NCBI GenBank assembly: GCA_019694335.1
Contig: JAIBCD010000012.1
Span: forward strand, 1 to 64,000
DNA from: Rhodospirillaceae bacterium
GTDB lineage: Bacteria; Pseudomonadota; Alphaproteobacteria; Rhodospirillales; Rhodospirillaceae
Length of the DNA stretch: 64,000 bases
Reading direction: 5' to 3'
Positions 41,432 to 50,875 of the stretch are shown here, in pieces (position 1 is the first letter of the stretch; each line of letters opens with the position of its first letter). A model generated the notes under the pieces. It did no database searches. It saw only the letters and a program-made list of their open reading frames with translations, and was not told the origin of the DNA. A program made the position numbers and the translations under genes.

Positions 41432-44305
41432 ATGACTTTTTTGAATGGCTCAGTAAAGCAGCGCGCGCTGGCGACCGTCAGCACGTCGGCGGTCCTGATG
41501 GCGTTCTCGACCGTGGCCGCCCAGGCCCAGACGCCGGCGGCCCAGACCGCCCAGGCGGCGCCCGTCGAAGAAATCGTCGTGACCGGCACGCGCGTGCAGC
41601 GCGATGGTTATGAAGCGCCGACGCCGCTGACCGTTGTCGGCATCGAGCAGATCGAAGCCGCCGCCCCGGCGAACATCGCCGAATTCGTCAACACGATGCC
41701 GCAGATCTCGGGCTCGGCGACGCCGCAGACCTCCAACTCCTCGATCTCCTCCGGCACCGCCGGCCTGAATACCCTGAACCTGCGCAACCTCGGTTCGACC
41801 CGCACCCTGGTGCTGCTCGACGGGCAGCGTTCGGTGTCCTCGACCCTCGACAATAACGTCGACGTCAACACCTTCCCGCAGCAACTCGTCAGCCGCGTCG
41901 ACGTGGTGACCGGCGGCGCCTCGGCCGCCTACGGTTCCGACGCGCTTTCGGGCGTGGTCAACTTCATCCTCGACAAGAAGTTCACCGGCTTCAAAGGCGA
42001 AGTCTCCGGCGGCGTGACCACCTACGGCGACGACCGCAGCTGGAAAGTCGCGCTCGCCAGCGGCGTCAACCTCGGCAGCCGTGGCCACATGCTGCTCTCC
42101 GGCGAGTGGTCGGTGAAGGACGGCGTGTTCGGCAACAACCGCCCCTGGAACAACACCGGCACCTACATGGTCGTGAACCCGTCCTACGGCACGGGCGCCG
42201 GCCAGTCGACCTCGGTCCCGCAATGGCTGGTGGTCTCGGGCGCGCAGCCCAGCAACGCCACCCGCGGCGGCATCATCACCTCGACCGCGCTCAGGGGCAT
42301 CGCCTTCGGCGCGGGCGGCACGCCCTACCAGTTCAACTATGGCTCGATCACGCTCGATCCGTGGACCGTGGGCGGCAACTGGCAGGCCAACCAGTTCAAC
42401 AACGAAGGCACCCTCGACGGCGCCGAGAAGCGCCAGGGCATCTTCACCCGTTTCGCTTATGACGTGACGGACGACGTCAACCTGTACGTCCAGGCGTCGT
42501 GGAACAACTCCCGCGTCTCGCAGAACTCGGCGCCGGCCTACCAGCTCGGCAACCTGACCATCAAGGCGGACAACGCGTTCCTGCCGGCGGAAGTGGCCGC
42601 CCAGGCCGCCGCGCTCAAGATCACCCAGTTCGCGATGGGCAAGTTCCTGTCCGACCTGCCGACGCGCGGCACCACCAACACGCGCCGCACGATGCGGCTC
42701 GTGGTCGGCGGCGAAGGCCGCGTCACGGCTTTCGACACCGATTGGAAGTGGAACGCCTACTACCAGAAGGGCGTGACGCTCGCCTCGGAAACCCTGCCCA
42801 GGATCACCAACAACGCCAGCCTGGCCTTCGCGATCGACGCGGTGCGCAACGCCAACGGCACCATCGTCTGCCGCTCGGCGCAGGCGCAGGCCGCGGGCTG
42901 CGCGCCCTTGAACATCTTCGGCACCGGCGTCGCCTCGCAGGCGGCGATCAACTATGTGATCGGCACGCCGCACCGTAACGAAGACTTCAAGGAAGACGTG
43001 CAGGCGGTCAGCGTCACCGGCGAGCCGTTCTCCTCCTGGGCCGGCCCGGTCTCGCTCGCGACCGGCGTCGAACACCGCCGCGAAGGCGTCAACGGCTACG
43101 TCGATCCGGCGTACAACTCCGGCTGGAACGTCGGCAACTACCTGGTGACCACCGGCCACTACGACGTGACCGAAGGCTTCGTCGAAACCGTGATCCCGCT
43201 CGCCAAGGATCAGGTGTGGGCCAAGGCGTTGGACCTCAACGCCGCGGTGCGCGCCACCGGTTACTCGACCTCGGGCTATGTCACCACCTGGAAGGTGGGC
43301 GCGACCTGGAGCCTGATCGACGACATCCGCGTCCGCGCCACCCGTTCGCGCGACATCCGCGCCCCGAACCTGCAGGAACTGTTCCAGAACGGCGCCTCGA
43401 ACACCAACACCGTTCAGGACCGCACGCAGCCCGGCAACCCGGTCACCACCTATGTCGGCTTCACCGTCGGCAACCCGAACCTGGTGCCGGAAAAGGCCGA
43501 CACCACCGGTCTCGGCGTCGTGCTGCAGCCCCAGTTCTTCCCGGGCTTCCAGGCGTCGTTCGACTACTACAACATCGACATCGACGGCACGATCGACACC
43601 GTCAGCGCGCAGAACATCGTCGACCTGTGCGCCGCCGGCCGCCAGGAATACTGCGCCGCGCTCACCCGCGGCCCGGTGTCGGGCGGCGCGATCGGCTTCT
43701 CGCGCATCCTGATCCAGCCGTTCAACTTCGTCACCAAGACCAGCCGCGGCTATGACATCGAGACCAGCTACCGTACCCGTCTCGACAACATCTCCGCGGA
43801 TTGGAACGGCGAGATCTCGCTGCGCTTCCTTGCCACCCACTTCCTGAAGAACTACACCAACACCGGCCTGGTGCCGCCGACCGACACCGTCGGCACCGTC
43901 GGCGCCACGGCGCTTCCCGCCTGGCGCTACAACTTCCAGATCAGCTACACCAACGATCCGATGTCGCTCAGCCTGACCGGCCGCGGCTTCAGCGGCGGCA
44001 CCTACAACAACAGCTACGTGCAGTGCACCTCGGGCTGCCCGGTGTCGACCTCGTTCGCCCCGACCGTCAGCAACAACTACATGAGCGGCGCGCTCTATTG
44101 GGATGCCAACATCTCGTACAAGATCGCGATGGGCGATGCCGGCGAAAGCCAGGTGTTCCTCACCGTCCGCAACCTGACCAACAAGGACGCCGAGATCTAT
44201 CCGCAGGGTCCGGCCGGCACGGGCTTCCTCACCCAGGCCACCAACCCGTCTCTGTACGACCAGCTCGGCCGTACGTTCCGCGCCGGCATCCGCTTCAAGA
44301 TGTAG
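41432..44305 (+). CDS. TonB-dependent outer-membrane receptor
   Basis: This 957-residue receptor has a signal peptide (to about AAQAQ), a TonB box (VEEIVVTGTRV), and a plug domain with ANIAEFVNTMPQIS, NLRNLGSTRTLVLLDG and RVDVVTGGASAAYGSDALSG. A large 22-strand type barrel follows, ending in RTFRAGIRFKM with a terminal aromatic/hydrophobic pattern. RATRSRDIRAPNLQELFQ is the usual barrel motif. It imports an unidentified large substrate (siderophore, glycan or peptide). No N-terminal signalling extension is present. A strong terminator follows, and the converging neighbour is a TPR/dioxygenase fusion. The ATG at 41432 has the better ribosome-site spacing. Confidence 0.95.
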   Translation: MTFLNGSVKQRALATVSTSAVLMAFSTVAAQAQTPAAQTAQAAPVEEIVVTGTRVQRDGYEAPTPLTVVGIEQIEAAAPANIAEFVNTMPQISGSATPQTSNSSISSGTAGLNTLNLRNLGSTRTLVLLDGQRSVSSTLDNNVDVNTFPQQLVSRVDVVTGGASAAYGSDALSGVVNFILDKKFTGFKGEVSGGVTTYGDDRSWKVALASGVNLGSRGHMLLSGEWSVKDGVFGNNRPWNNTGTYMVVNPSYGTGAGQSTSVPQWLVVSGAQPSNATRGGIITSTALRGIAFGAGGTPYQFNYGSITLDPWTVGGNWQANQFNNEGTLDGAEKRQGIFTRFAYDVTDDVNLYVQASWNNSRVSQNSAPAYQLGNLTIKADNAFLPAEVAAQAAALKITQFAMGKFLSDLPTRGTTNTRRTMRLVVGGEGRVTAFDTDWKWNAYYQKGVTLASETLPRITNNASLAFAIDAVRNANGTIVCRSAQAQAAGCAPLNIFGTGVASQAAINYVIGTPHRNEDFKEDVQAVSVTGEPFSSWAGPVSLATGVEHRREGVNGYVDPAYNSGWNVGNYLVTTGHYDVTEGFVETVIPLAKDQVWAKALDLNAAVRATGYSTSGYVTTWKVGATWSLIDDIRVRATRSRDIRAPNLQELFQNGASNTNTVQDRTQPGNPVTTYVGFTVGNPNLVPEKADTTGLGVVLQPQFFPGFQASFDYYNIDIDGTIDTVSAQNIVDLCAAGRQEYCAALTRGPVSGGAIGFSRILIQPFNFVTKTSRGYDIETSYRTRLDNISADWNGEISLRFLATHFLKNYTNTGLVPPTDTVGTVGATALPAWRYNFQISYTNDPMSLSLTGRGFSGGTYNNSYVQCTSGCPVSTSFAPTVSNNYMSGALYWDANISYKIAMGDAGESQVFLTVRNLTNKDAEIYPQGPAGTGFLTQATNPSLYDQLGRTFRAGIRFKM

Positions 44306-44326
44306 GAACACGCACGCGCGTGTGAG

Positions 44327-44358
44327 AAGAGGGGGCCTCGCGGCCCCCTCTTTTTTTG
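44327..44358 (+). terminator. Rho-independent terminator after the TonB receptor
   Basis: GAGGGGGCC (44329-44337) and GGCCCCCTC (44342-44350) form a 9-bp stem with a short TCGC loop, followed by seven T. Placed between convergent genes. Confidence 0.93.
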
Positions 44359-44364
44359 TCCGCG

Positions 44365-45810
44365 CTATTTGGGCGGCGGAAAGTGCATCCAGCCGGTGAT
44401 GACGTACTTCCGGCCCGATTTCACCACCGCGCCGTGATGGGCGTGGGTCCATTCCGCCGGCCAGATCAGCGTCTTGCCGCGTTCCGGCTTCACCGCGATG
44501 CCGTAGTGGTCGAACACCGTCTCGCCGCCGCCATCTCCATCGGCATCCACGTCGTTGAGGTAGGTCATCCAGGCCATCACCCGGTGGATATAGGCGAATG
44601 ACATGCGCTCGGCGTGCACGCGTTGGAAATGCCCGCCGGGCAGGTAGCGCTGAATGTTGAACGGCATCACGTCGACATGGCCGAACATGGAGGCGAATTG
44701 CGGCCACTGCGCCGCGTAATCGGCAACGCAGGACTCCAGCTGGCCGAGGTAATCCTGCACGGGCGCGAAGGCGGGATCGCCGATATCCGCCGGCTGCACG
44801 GTGAGGTCGGTGGAATTCTTGATGGTGGTGTCCACGCCCTTGGCGCTGCGGCCGCTGAGATGTTCCGAACTGCGGCTTTCGAAGAACGCGATCAGATCGT
44901 CGCACACCCCGGGGCGGTGCAAGGTCCAGGCGCCGATGAAGTGCGGCCCGCCTGGGATCGCGATCCGTGCCGGCGATTTTGCCGGAGGCGCGAGCGACAG
45001 GCTGACGATGCCGGGGCCGCTCGCGATGATTTTCAGGCCTTCGGCGTGGCGGCCGACATGGTTGAGCGCGAGGCCCAGGTTGTAGCCGGCTTCGCGGTCG
45101 CCGGGTTTCAGCTCCAGCGCGCGCCGGTAATAGGGGAAGGCCTCGTCCATGCGCCCCAAATCGCGCAGCACATTGGCCAGCATGATGGCGGCCTCCGAGG
45201 ATTGCGGCATCAGATCGGCGGCGCGTTTCAACGCCGCCGCCGCGTCCTCGCGCCTTCCAAGGTGGACCAGGCCGCGCCCGAGGTTGAGTTGCGCGGCGGC
45301 GAACCCTGGTTGAATCTCGGCCGCACGCTGGAAGCAGGCGACGGCTTCGGCGAGGTCACGGTCGAACAGTGCCGCGCCGAGATTGCTGTAGGCGGCCGCC
45401 TGATGCGGGCCAGGACCGAGCGCCTGGCGGTAGATGTGTATGGCTTCGTCGATGGCGCCGGTTTCCTTGAGGGCATTGCCGAGATTGATCGCGGTGGCGG
45501 CATTGCCCGGCTTGCGCCGCAGGGCCTCGCGCAGGCTCTCGGCGGCGCCGGCGAAGTCCCGCGCCTGGGTCTGGAACAGGCCGAGATTGGCGTGCGGTTC
45601 CTCCCAGGCCGGATTCAGCGCCCCGGCCTTGCGGAACATCTCGGCCACGCCGGGTTTGCCTTGTTGGGCGAGGATCACGGCCAGCAGGTTGTGGATCGCG
45701 GCATCATCGGGCCGCGCCGCGATCAGTCGATGCGCGGCCGCTTCCGCCTCGGCCAACCGTCCGGAATTGTAGAGGGCGGCGACCTCCTTGAATTCCAGCA
45801 GTTGGGCCAT
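44365..45810 (-). CDS. TPR protein fused to a prolyl-hydroxylase-type Fe(II)/2-oxoglutarate oxygenase
   Basis: Residues 1-265 are about seven tetratricopeptide repeats (HANLGLFQTQARDFAGAAES, AINLGNALKETGAIDEAIHI, AYSNLGAALFDRDLAEAVAC, AAIMLANVLRDLGRMDEAFP). Residues 285-481 look like a P4H/EGLN-type oxygenase. The metal ligands would be His399 and Glu401 (RVHAE, a variant of HxD) and His458 (THAHHG), with Lys468 (SGRKYVITGW) as the 2-oxoglutarate anchor ten residues later. The protein has no signal peptide. Such fusions probably hydroxylate a protein bound by the TPR part. It converges with the TonB receptor and has no operon partner. Confidence 0.85.
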   Translation of the reverse strand: MAQLLEFKEVAALYNSGRLAEAEAAAHRLIAARPDDAAIHNLLAVILAQQGKPGVAEMFRKAGALNPAWEEPHANLGLFQTQARDFAGAAESLREALRRKPGNAATAINLGNALKETGAIDEAIHIYRQALGPGPHQAAAYSNLGAALFDRDLAEAVACFQRAAEIQPGFAAAQLNLGRGLVHLGRREDAAAALKRAADLMPQSSEAAIMLANVLRDLGRMDEAFPYYRRALELKPGDREAGYNLGLALNHVGRHAEGLKIIASGPGIVSLSLAPPAKSPARIAIPGGPHFIGAWTLHRPGVCDDLIAFFESRSSEHLSGRSAKGVDTTIKNSTDLTVQPADIGDPAFAPVQDYLGQLESCVADYAAQWPQFASMFGHVDVMPFNIQRYLPGGHFQRVHAERMSFAYIHRVMAWMTYLNDVDADGDGGGETVFDHYGIAVKPERGKTLIWPAEWTHAHHGAVVKSGRKYVITGWMHFPPPK

Positions 45811-46254
45811 GGCGTCCTTATTGAGGGCAGGGGCCGGGGATGGGTTTGTGCAAGAGCGCTTGTCCCGCTAACACGCCGGTGGTCTTGCTGTCGAGCATCG
45901 CGCGCCGCGCGTGAACGCGTGCACCGAGAGGAGTTTGCGCTCGTCCGCGATGGTGACGTCGGCAGGCGCGGCGAGGACGGTGGGGCGCGCAACATCGTCG
46001 CCATGCGTGGCGCGCGGGAGGAGGCATGCTTCAGGGGAGCGTCCTTTCCCGGTGCAAGGCCAGGCCGCCGGTTCCCGCCATCGGGTAGGGTAATTCCAGG
46101 TCACGCCCCGCCTGGTATGCGTTGTTCCCGGCCGAGTCCGGTCTGTCGAAATTTCCATTGTATTTACAGCGAGATAGATTGAGGACAGGGTGATTGCTCG
46201 CATTGCGCGAATCCTTTATGAATCCTTAAGGGAAGAGGGGGTTCGCGTCAGTTC
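45811..46254. other. Intergenic region between divergent TPR-oxygenase and hypothetical genes
   Basis: These 444 bases include short frames on both strands, but none has a credible protein or ribosome site. The DNA around 46140-46200 is AT-richer and could hold the promoter of the gene at 46255. Nothing else is recognised. Confidence 0.45.
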
Positions 46255-46698
46255 ATGGCGATCACGATCGACGCCGTCACTTTGCAGCCGGTCAGGGCCG
46301 TGCCGCAGCCGGCCGCAGCCTTTGTCGCTGCGCCGCCGGTCGTGGTGGCGGATTCCGCCCGCAGCTCCCGGCGCGACCAGAAGGAAGAGCGCGGCAAGCA
46401 ATCGCTCAGCTTCCGCGCGGTGCTCGATGCCGCCGCCGCCGGCCAGGTCAAACTGGATGCGGTCCAGCCGGAAACGGTCAAGCCGGATGTTCCGCCGCGT
46501 CCCACCAAACTCCCGAAAGGCAACCCCGCCGAACTGAATGGCGGCGACTCATCGATCCTGCTGGATGCGGCCTACGGCCGACGCGCCGACAGCGGCGCGC
46601 GGATCCATCTCGCGGCCACCTCGCGCTACGCCCAGGCATTCTTCGCCGACACCCGCACCTTCGCGCGGCCGGGTGAATCCCTGGAATTGACGGTCTAG
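46255..46698 (+). CDS. Hypothetical protein
   Basis: The 147-residue product has no signal peptide or membrane span. It has an Ala/Val/Pro-rich start, a basic stretch (RSSRRDQKEERGKQSLSFRA) and a C-terminal part with SSILLDAAYGRRADSGARIH and TSRYAQAFFADTRTFARPGE. I recognise no family. Codon use resembles neighbouring real genes. It is read toward the convergent gene ending at 46711. Confidence 0.55.
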   Translation: MAITIDAVTLQPVRAVPQPAAAFVAAPPVVVADSARSSRRDQKEERGKQSLSFRAVLDAAAAGQVKLDAVQPETVKPDVPPRPTKLPKGNPAELNGGDSSILLDAAYGRRADSGARIHLAATSRYAQAFFADTRTFARPGESLELTV

Positions 46699-46710
46699 GG
46701 GAATTGCGGC

Positions 46711-47052
46711 CTAGGCCGGTTCCTTAAGCGCGGTCCTGCCGGCGGCGGTAAGCTTGCACACCAGCCAGTCCGGCTTCAGTTGATTGGCAAACCAGGGTTC
46801 GGCCCAGCCCGCCTCGACGCATTTTTTCACCACCTGCGGACTGACCTTGCGGCCGTCGGCGTCGAACAGCGGCAGTTTGCCGCCGGGCTGGGTGAGGCCG
46901 CGCTCCAGCCATTTGCGTTGAGCTGTGGAGAGTTTGGTCTCGGCCCGAGAGCTTTGATGAGCGGAGTGGGTATCGTCGGCAGTGTTCTGCGCCGGCTGCG
47001 AAAGCTCGCGTCCGTCCATGGTCCGTCCCCTGTGCATATTCGTATCAGCCAT
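46711..47052 (-). CDS. Conserved hypothetical protein, possible winged-helix domain
   Basis: I place the start at the ATG at 47052 (MADTNMHRGRT), giving 113 residues; the longer frame would run back over the cutA start. After a Ser/Thr-rich head, the C-terminal half reads STAQRKWLERGLTQPGGKLP, KVSPQVVKKCVEAGWAEPWF and KLTAAGRTAL. The last part resembles the end of small helix-turn-helix proteins common in this class. Function is unknown. It is divergent from cutA. Confidence 0.55.
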   Translation of the reverse strand: MADTNMHRGRTMDGRELSQPAQNTADDTHSAHQSSRAETKLSTAQRKWLERGLTQPGGKLPLFDADGRKVSPQVVKKCVEAGWAEPWFANQLKPDWLVCKLTAAGRTALKEPA

Positions 47053-47135
47053 GATCCGTCTGAACGCGGACCTTCGGACATCGGCTATCATGCCGGGCTG
47101 AATATTTCCTAAAGGCAGCATAGCGGGAGTCCCCG

Positions 47136-47459
47136 ATGGCCGACACATGCATGATCTACGGGACCGTGGCTTCCCCCGAGGAAGGCCGCCGGATCGCCCG
47201 TGCCCTGGTGCAGGACAAGCTGGTGGCCTGCGTGAACCTGCTGAATGGCGCGACCTCGGTCTACCACTGGCAAGGAGCCGTGGAGGAAGCGACGGAGACC
47301 GTATTTATCGCCAAGACCACCAAGGCCTTATCGGGCGAAGCTCTGACACGGTTTAAAGCACTGCACGGCTACGACGTGCCCTGCGCGGTGGTCTACGACA
47401 TGACCGGCGGCCTGCCCGATTACCTGGCCTGGATCATGTCCACGACTGGAGCGGGATGA
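47136..47459 (+). CDS. cutA: Divalent-cation tolerance protein CutA
   Basis: CutA1 is a small trimeric protein. The conserved regions are YGTVASPEEGRRIARALVQD, KLVACVNLLNGATSVYHWQG, VEEATETVFIAKTT and PDYLAWI near the end. 107 residues is the usual length. Its role is uncertain in most bacteria despite the copper-tolerance name. A dispersed palindrome lies directly after its stop, before modA on the other strand. Confidence 0.95.
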   Translation: MADTCMIYGTVASPEEGRRIARALVQDKLVACVNLLNGATSVYHWQGAVEEATETVFIAKTTKALSGEALTRFKALHGYDVPCAVVYDMTGGLPDYLAWIMSTTGAG

Positions 47460-47487
47460 TTATCCCGCTCCAGCTTATCGATTTGTC

Positions 47488-47531
47488 GCGTGTCCGGCCG
47501 GAAAACCGGTTTCCACTTTTCCTGGACACGC
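47488..47531. repeat. 44-bp dispersed palindromic element, copy 2
   Basis: The arms GCGTGTCC (47488-47495) and GGACACGC (47524-47531) are exact reverse complements around a core with CCGGTTTCCACTTTTCC. It is copy 1 (7651-7694) in inverse orientation. Position 6 of the arm and its partner have both changed (T-A here), so pairing is kept. It ends one base before the modA stop codon and fills the cutA-modA gap, where it could act as a bidirectional terminator. Confidence 0.8.
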
Positions 47532-47532
47532 T

Positions 47533-48294
47533 CTAGGGGGCCGTGAAGCCGTAACGCTTGAAGATCTCTTTCGCGGCGGGGGTCTTGAGAAACGCGAGAA
47601 ACGCCCGGGCCGCGGCGGAGTCATGGCCCGCGACCGCCGCCACCGGATAAGAGATCGCGGGATGGCTGTCGGCCGGGAAGACGCCGGCCACTCTGACCTT
47701 TTGGGTGAGCGCCGCGTCCGAGCCATAGACGATCCCGGCGGCGGCCTCGCCGCGTTCCACGAAGGCGAGCGCGGTGCGCACATTTTCGCCCCGGATCACG
47801 GCGGATGAGACCCCTGTCCAGGCGCCCAGCTTCTCCAGCGCCGCCCTGCCGTATTTGCCGGCGGGCACGCTGTCGGGATCGGCCATGGCGAGCTTGCCGC
47901 CGGCGAGGGCTTTAGCGAGGTCGAAGCCGGGGGCGATCGTCACGTTCAAGGGGTGGTCGGCGGGGGCCACCAATACCAGCGTATTGCCCAGCAGGGAGAT
48001 GCGGCTGTCGGCGGCGATCAGTTTGCGGGCGGCGAGATAATCCATCCATGCCTCGTCCGCCGACAGGAACAGGGCGGCCGGGGCGCCGTTCTCGATCTGG
48101 CGGGCCAGCGCCGAACTGGCGGCGAAGGAGAAGGACGGCGCCGGGTGACCCTGCGCGGCATAGGCCTTACCGGCTTCGGTCAGCGACTCACTCAGGCTCG
48201 CGGCGGCGAACACCAGCAGTCTGGCGTCCGCGGCGGCCAGGGCCGGCAAGGCGAAAATCAGGACGGCGAAACACGCGGCGAGAAAGCGGTTCAT
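47533..48294 (-). CDS. modA: Molybdate ABC transporter substrate-binding protein
   Basis: The ATG at 48294 gives 253 residues with a signal peptide (MNRFLAACFAVLIFALPALA). The ModA signatures are LLVFAAASLSESLTEAGKAY, FSFAASSALARQIENGAPA, LFLSADEAWMDYL, LAMADPDSVPAGKYGRAALE and GIVYGSDAAL. The Ser residues in AAASLSE and AASSALA are the oxyanion-binding ones. No modB or modC adjoins, so the permease and ATPase must be elsewhere. A long open frame upstream of the ATG is a shadow of the ispDF gene. Confidence 0.93.
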   Translation of the reverse strand: MNRFLAACFAVLIFALPALAAADARLLVFAAASLSESLTEAGKAYAAQGHPAPSFSFAASSALARQIENGAPAALFLSADEAWMDYLAARKLIAADSRISLLGNTLVLVAPADHPLNVTIAPGFDLAKALAGGKLAMADPDSVPAGKYGRAALEKLGAWTGVSSAVIRGENVRTALAFVERGEAAAGIVYGSDAALTQKVRVAGVFPADSHPAISYPVAAVAGHDSAAARAFLAFLKTPAAKEIFKRYGFTAP

Positions 48295-48428
48295 GACGCG
48301 AGCATAAAGGATCGATATGTCCCGCGGAATATGTCGAGGGGGTTCCTCGCGCGTTTTCCGGGCGCTGGGACTCACATGGGCCGGCGGGACTGAAATGTAC
48401 CTGGTACATTTCAGTCCGCACTCTGCCG

Positions 48429-49577
48429 CTACAGCCGCACCGTCGCTACCGCCTGCGCCCCAATGCCTTCGCCGCGGCCGGTGAAGCCCAGGCCCTCGGT
48501 CGTCGTGGCTTTCACGCTGACGCGGTGAGGTTCGATCCCCAGAATTTCCGCGATCTTCGCCACCATCGCGGCGCGATGCGGCGACACCTTGGGACGCTCG
48601 CAGACGATGGTGATGTCGAGGTGCAGAAGCATCGCCCCGCGCGCTTTCACCAGGGAGTGAGCGTGCTGGATGAACCGGTCGGAGGGCGCGCCGCGCCATT
48701 GCGGGTCGGTGGGCGGAAAGTGCTGGCCGATGTCGCCGTCGCCGATGGCGCCGAGGATCGCGTCGGTGGCGGCATGCAGCGCCACGTCGGCGTCGGAATG
48801 GCCGATCAGGCCGTGGCTGTGCGGGATGCGTAGGCCGCACAGCGTGACGAAATCGCCCGCGCCCAGGCGGTGTACGTCGAACCCGGTGCCGGTGCGGATT
48901 TCCCCGGAGGCCGCCTGCAAGCGCGAGAGGTCGTCGGTGGTGGTCACTTTGATGTTCATCTCCTCGCCGGGCACGCAGATGACGCCGTGGCCCGCGCGTT
49001 CCATTACGGCGGCGTCGTCGGTCAAATTCTCGCCCGCGGTTTTCTGATGCGCCGCGCGCAAGGCGGCGAAACGGAAGCCTTGCGGCGTCTGTACCCGCAC
49101 CAGGTTGTCGCGGGACACGGTTTCCGCAATCTGCGCGCCGTTCACGCGCTTCAGGGTGTCGATCACCGGCACCGCCGGAACCACCGCTTCGGCGGCGGCG
49201 AGGCCCGCGATCACCCGGTCGATCAGGGCCGCCGACACCATGGGCCGCGCGCCGTCGTGGATCAGCACCAGGTCGGGCGCGGAAGCGGCGATCGCTTCAA
49301 GGCCCAGGCGCACCGAATCCTGCCGCGCCGCGCCGCCGAGCACGGCGGCCACCGGCAAGCCCGCGGCGGCGGCGGCGAACGGGCCGGCGTCGTCGCGGCG
49401 GATCGCGGCCCAGACCCGGGAAATGCCGGGATGAGTGCAGAACGCCCGGAGGGTATGGCGCAGGATCGGCTCACCCTTGAGGGGCAGGTATTGCTTGGGC
49501 AGGCCCAAGTTTGGTGATCCGGCGCCGAAGCGCTGTCCGCGCCCGGCGGCGACGATCAATGCGGCGGTCTCTAGCAT
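48429..49577 (-). CDS. ispDF: Bifunctional IspDF (MEP isoprenoid pathway)
   Basis: Residues 1-225 are IspD (cytidylyltransferase): AALIVAAGRGQRFG, LPKQYLPLKGEPILRHTL and VLIHDGARPMVSAALID. Residues 226-382 are IspF (cyclodiphosphate synthase): GTGFDVHRLG, GHSDADVALHAATDAILGA, HFPPTDPQW and SVKATTTEGLGFTGRGEGIG. The enzyme does the third and fifth steps of the methylerythritol route. This fusion is common in alphaproteobacteria. The start at 49577 is chosen because the IspD core begins at once. Confidence 0.96.
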   Translation of the reverse strand: MLETAALIVAAGRGQRFGAGSPNLGLPKQYLPLKGEPILRHTLRAFCTHPGISRVWAAIRRDDAGPFAAAAAGLPVAAVLGGAARQDSVRLGLEAIAASAPDLVLIHDGARPMVSAALIDRVIAGLAAAEAVVPAVPVIDTLKRVNGAQIAETVSRDNLVRVQTPQGFRFAALRAAHQKTAGENLTDDAAVMERAGHGVICVPGEEMNIKVTTTDDLSRLQAASGEIRTGTGFDVHRLGAGDFVTLCGLRIPHSHGLIGHSDADVALHAATDAILGAIGDGDIGQHFPPTDPQWRGAPSDRFIQHAHSLVKARGAMLLHLDITIVCERPKVSPHRAAMVAKIAEILGIEPHRVSVKATTTEGLGFTGRGEGIGAQAVATVRL

Positions 49578-49858
49578 GTCCCAATCCCTGGCGTGATCGC
49601 TCGCGATCACACCCGATTCATATTTGGTCGCATTTTTAGCGGCCGAACCGGTTACCGCTTCGGCCTAAAATGCTCCGCGAGAGGGCGGCACAGTATGTAG
49701 CCGGCGGCCCCCAGGCAATTTCTGTTTTCGGTCAAAGTGTTGCAGGAAGGCCAAAGTTCGTGCACCAGCTGGGCGATGCGATCTTGCCACACATAATCGA
49801 ATATCCTTGATTTGCCCGTCACTTCCTGGACAAATGCCCAACAATTGCACAGTGGTAA
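49578..49858. other. Intergenic region before dusB, with a doubtful small frame
   Basis: These 281 bases separate divergent ispDF and dusB. A minus-strand frame of 56 codons from a GTG at 49822 to 49652 reads like protein in part (SRIFDYVWQDRIAQLVHELW, AAGYILCRPLAEHF), but its only ribosome-like sequence abuts the start. It could be a small gene, a remnant or chance. The DNA is lower in GC than the genes. Confidence 0.3.
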
Positions 49859-50875
49859 ATGCGCAACAGCATGGCTTTTGGCATTCAGATCGGTTCGATC
49901 ACGACGGCGGGCAATGTCCTGCTGGCGCCCATGTCCGGAGTCACGGACCAGCCTTTCAGGCGGTTGGTGAAGCGCTACGGTTGCGGGCTGGTCTATTCCG
50001 AGATGATCGCCAGCCGCGAGTTCCTGCTGGCCGCCCGCGACGCCCAGAGCCACAGGAAAAGACATGCCATCGACGGCGCCGCCGAGGCGCCCATCGCCGT
50101 TCAGCTCGCGGGGTGCGAGCCCGAGATCATGGCGGAAGCTGCCCGCATCACCGAGGAGCGGGGCGCCGCGCTGATCGACATCAACATGGGCTGCCCGGTG
50201 AAGAAGGTGGTCACCGGCTGGGCCGGGTCCGCCCTGATGCGCGACGAGGATCACGCCGCGCGCATCGTCGAGGCGGTCGCGAAAGCCGTGCGCATCCCGG
50301 TCACCCTGAAAATGCGCATGGGCTGGGACCACGACAATCTCAACGCCCCGTCCTTGGCTAAGCGCGCCGAGAGCGCGGGCGCGCAACTCATCACCGTGCA
50401 CGGGCGCACCCGCCAGCAGCTTTACAACGGCACGGCCGACTGGGCCTTCATCCGCCGCGTGAAGGAGGCGGTATCGGTGCCGGTGATCGGCAACGGCGAT
50501 GTCTGCTCCGCGAACGACGCCCGCGAACTGCTGCGCCTGTCCGGCGCCGACGGCGTGATGATCGGCCGCGGCGCGTTCGGCAAGCCATGGTTCCCGGCGC
50601 AGGTGATGGCGGAACTCGCCGGCAATCCGGTCCCTGAGCCCTCTCTGACCGGGCGCCGTGACCTTCTCCTGGAACATTACGACGCATTGCTCGGCCACTA
50701 TGGCCGCGACAAAGGCCTGCGCATCGCGCGCAAGCATCTCGCCTGGTCGGCCTTTGGCCTGCGCGGCGCGAATGCTTTCCGGGTGGCCGTGAACACCGAG
50801 CTGGAACCCGCCAAGGTTCAAGCCGCCATCGTTCGTCTGTTTGCGGGCGATTACGACTTGGCCGAGGCGGCATAG
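49859..50875 (+). CDS. dusB: tRNA-dihydrouridine synthase (DusB-type)
   Basis: Dus enzymes reduce uridines in tRNA with FMN. The chain shows [20 protein letters not shown], the catalytic Cys in [48 protein letters not shown] and [13 protein letters not shown]. The ATG at 49859 gives 338 residues; another ATG at 49871 would drop four and cannot be excluded. The ntrB start follows the stop directly, so the gene heads the nitrogen-regulation operon, a widespread arrangement. Confidence 0.95.
   Translation: MRNSMAFGIQIGSITTAGNVLLAPMSGVTDQPFRRLVKRYGCGLVYSEMIASREFLLAARDAQSHRKRHAIDGAAEAPIAVQLAGCEPEIMAEAARITEERGAALIDINMGCPVKKVVTGWAGSALMRDEDHAARIVEAVAKAVRIPVTLKMRMGWDHDNLNAPSLAKRAESAGAQLITVHGRTRQQLYNGTADWAFIRRVKEAVSVPVIGNGDVCSANDARELLRLSGADGVMIGRGAFGKPWFPAQVMAELAGNPVPEPSLTGRRDLLLEHYDALLGHYGRDKGLRIARKHLAWSAFGLRGANAFRVAVNTELEPAKVQAAIVRLFAGDYDLAEAA

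Noticed and set aside
41450-44905. 1151-codon open frame opposite the TonB receptor and into the next gene
   Set aside because: Its product is compositionally odd (Val, Gly, His, Arg-rich) and runs across a terminator, while the plus-strand receptor is unambiguous.
48295-48840. ModA frame extended upstream of 48294
   Set aside because: The extension is an Arg/His/Pro-rich shadow of ispDF and would bury the signal peptide.
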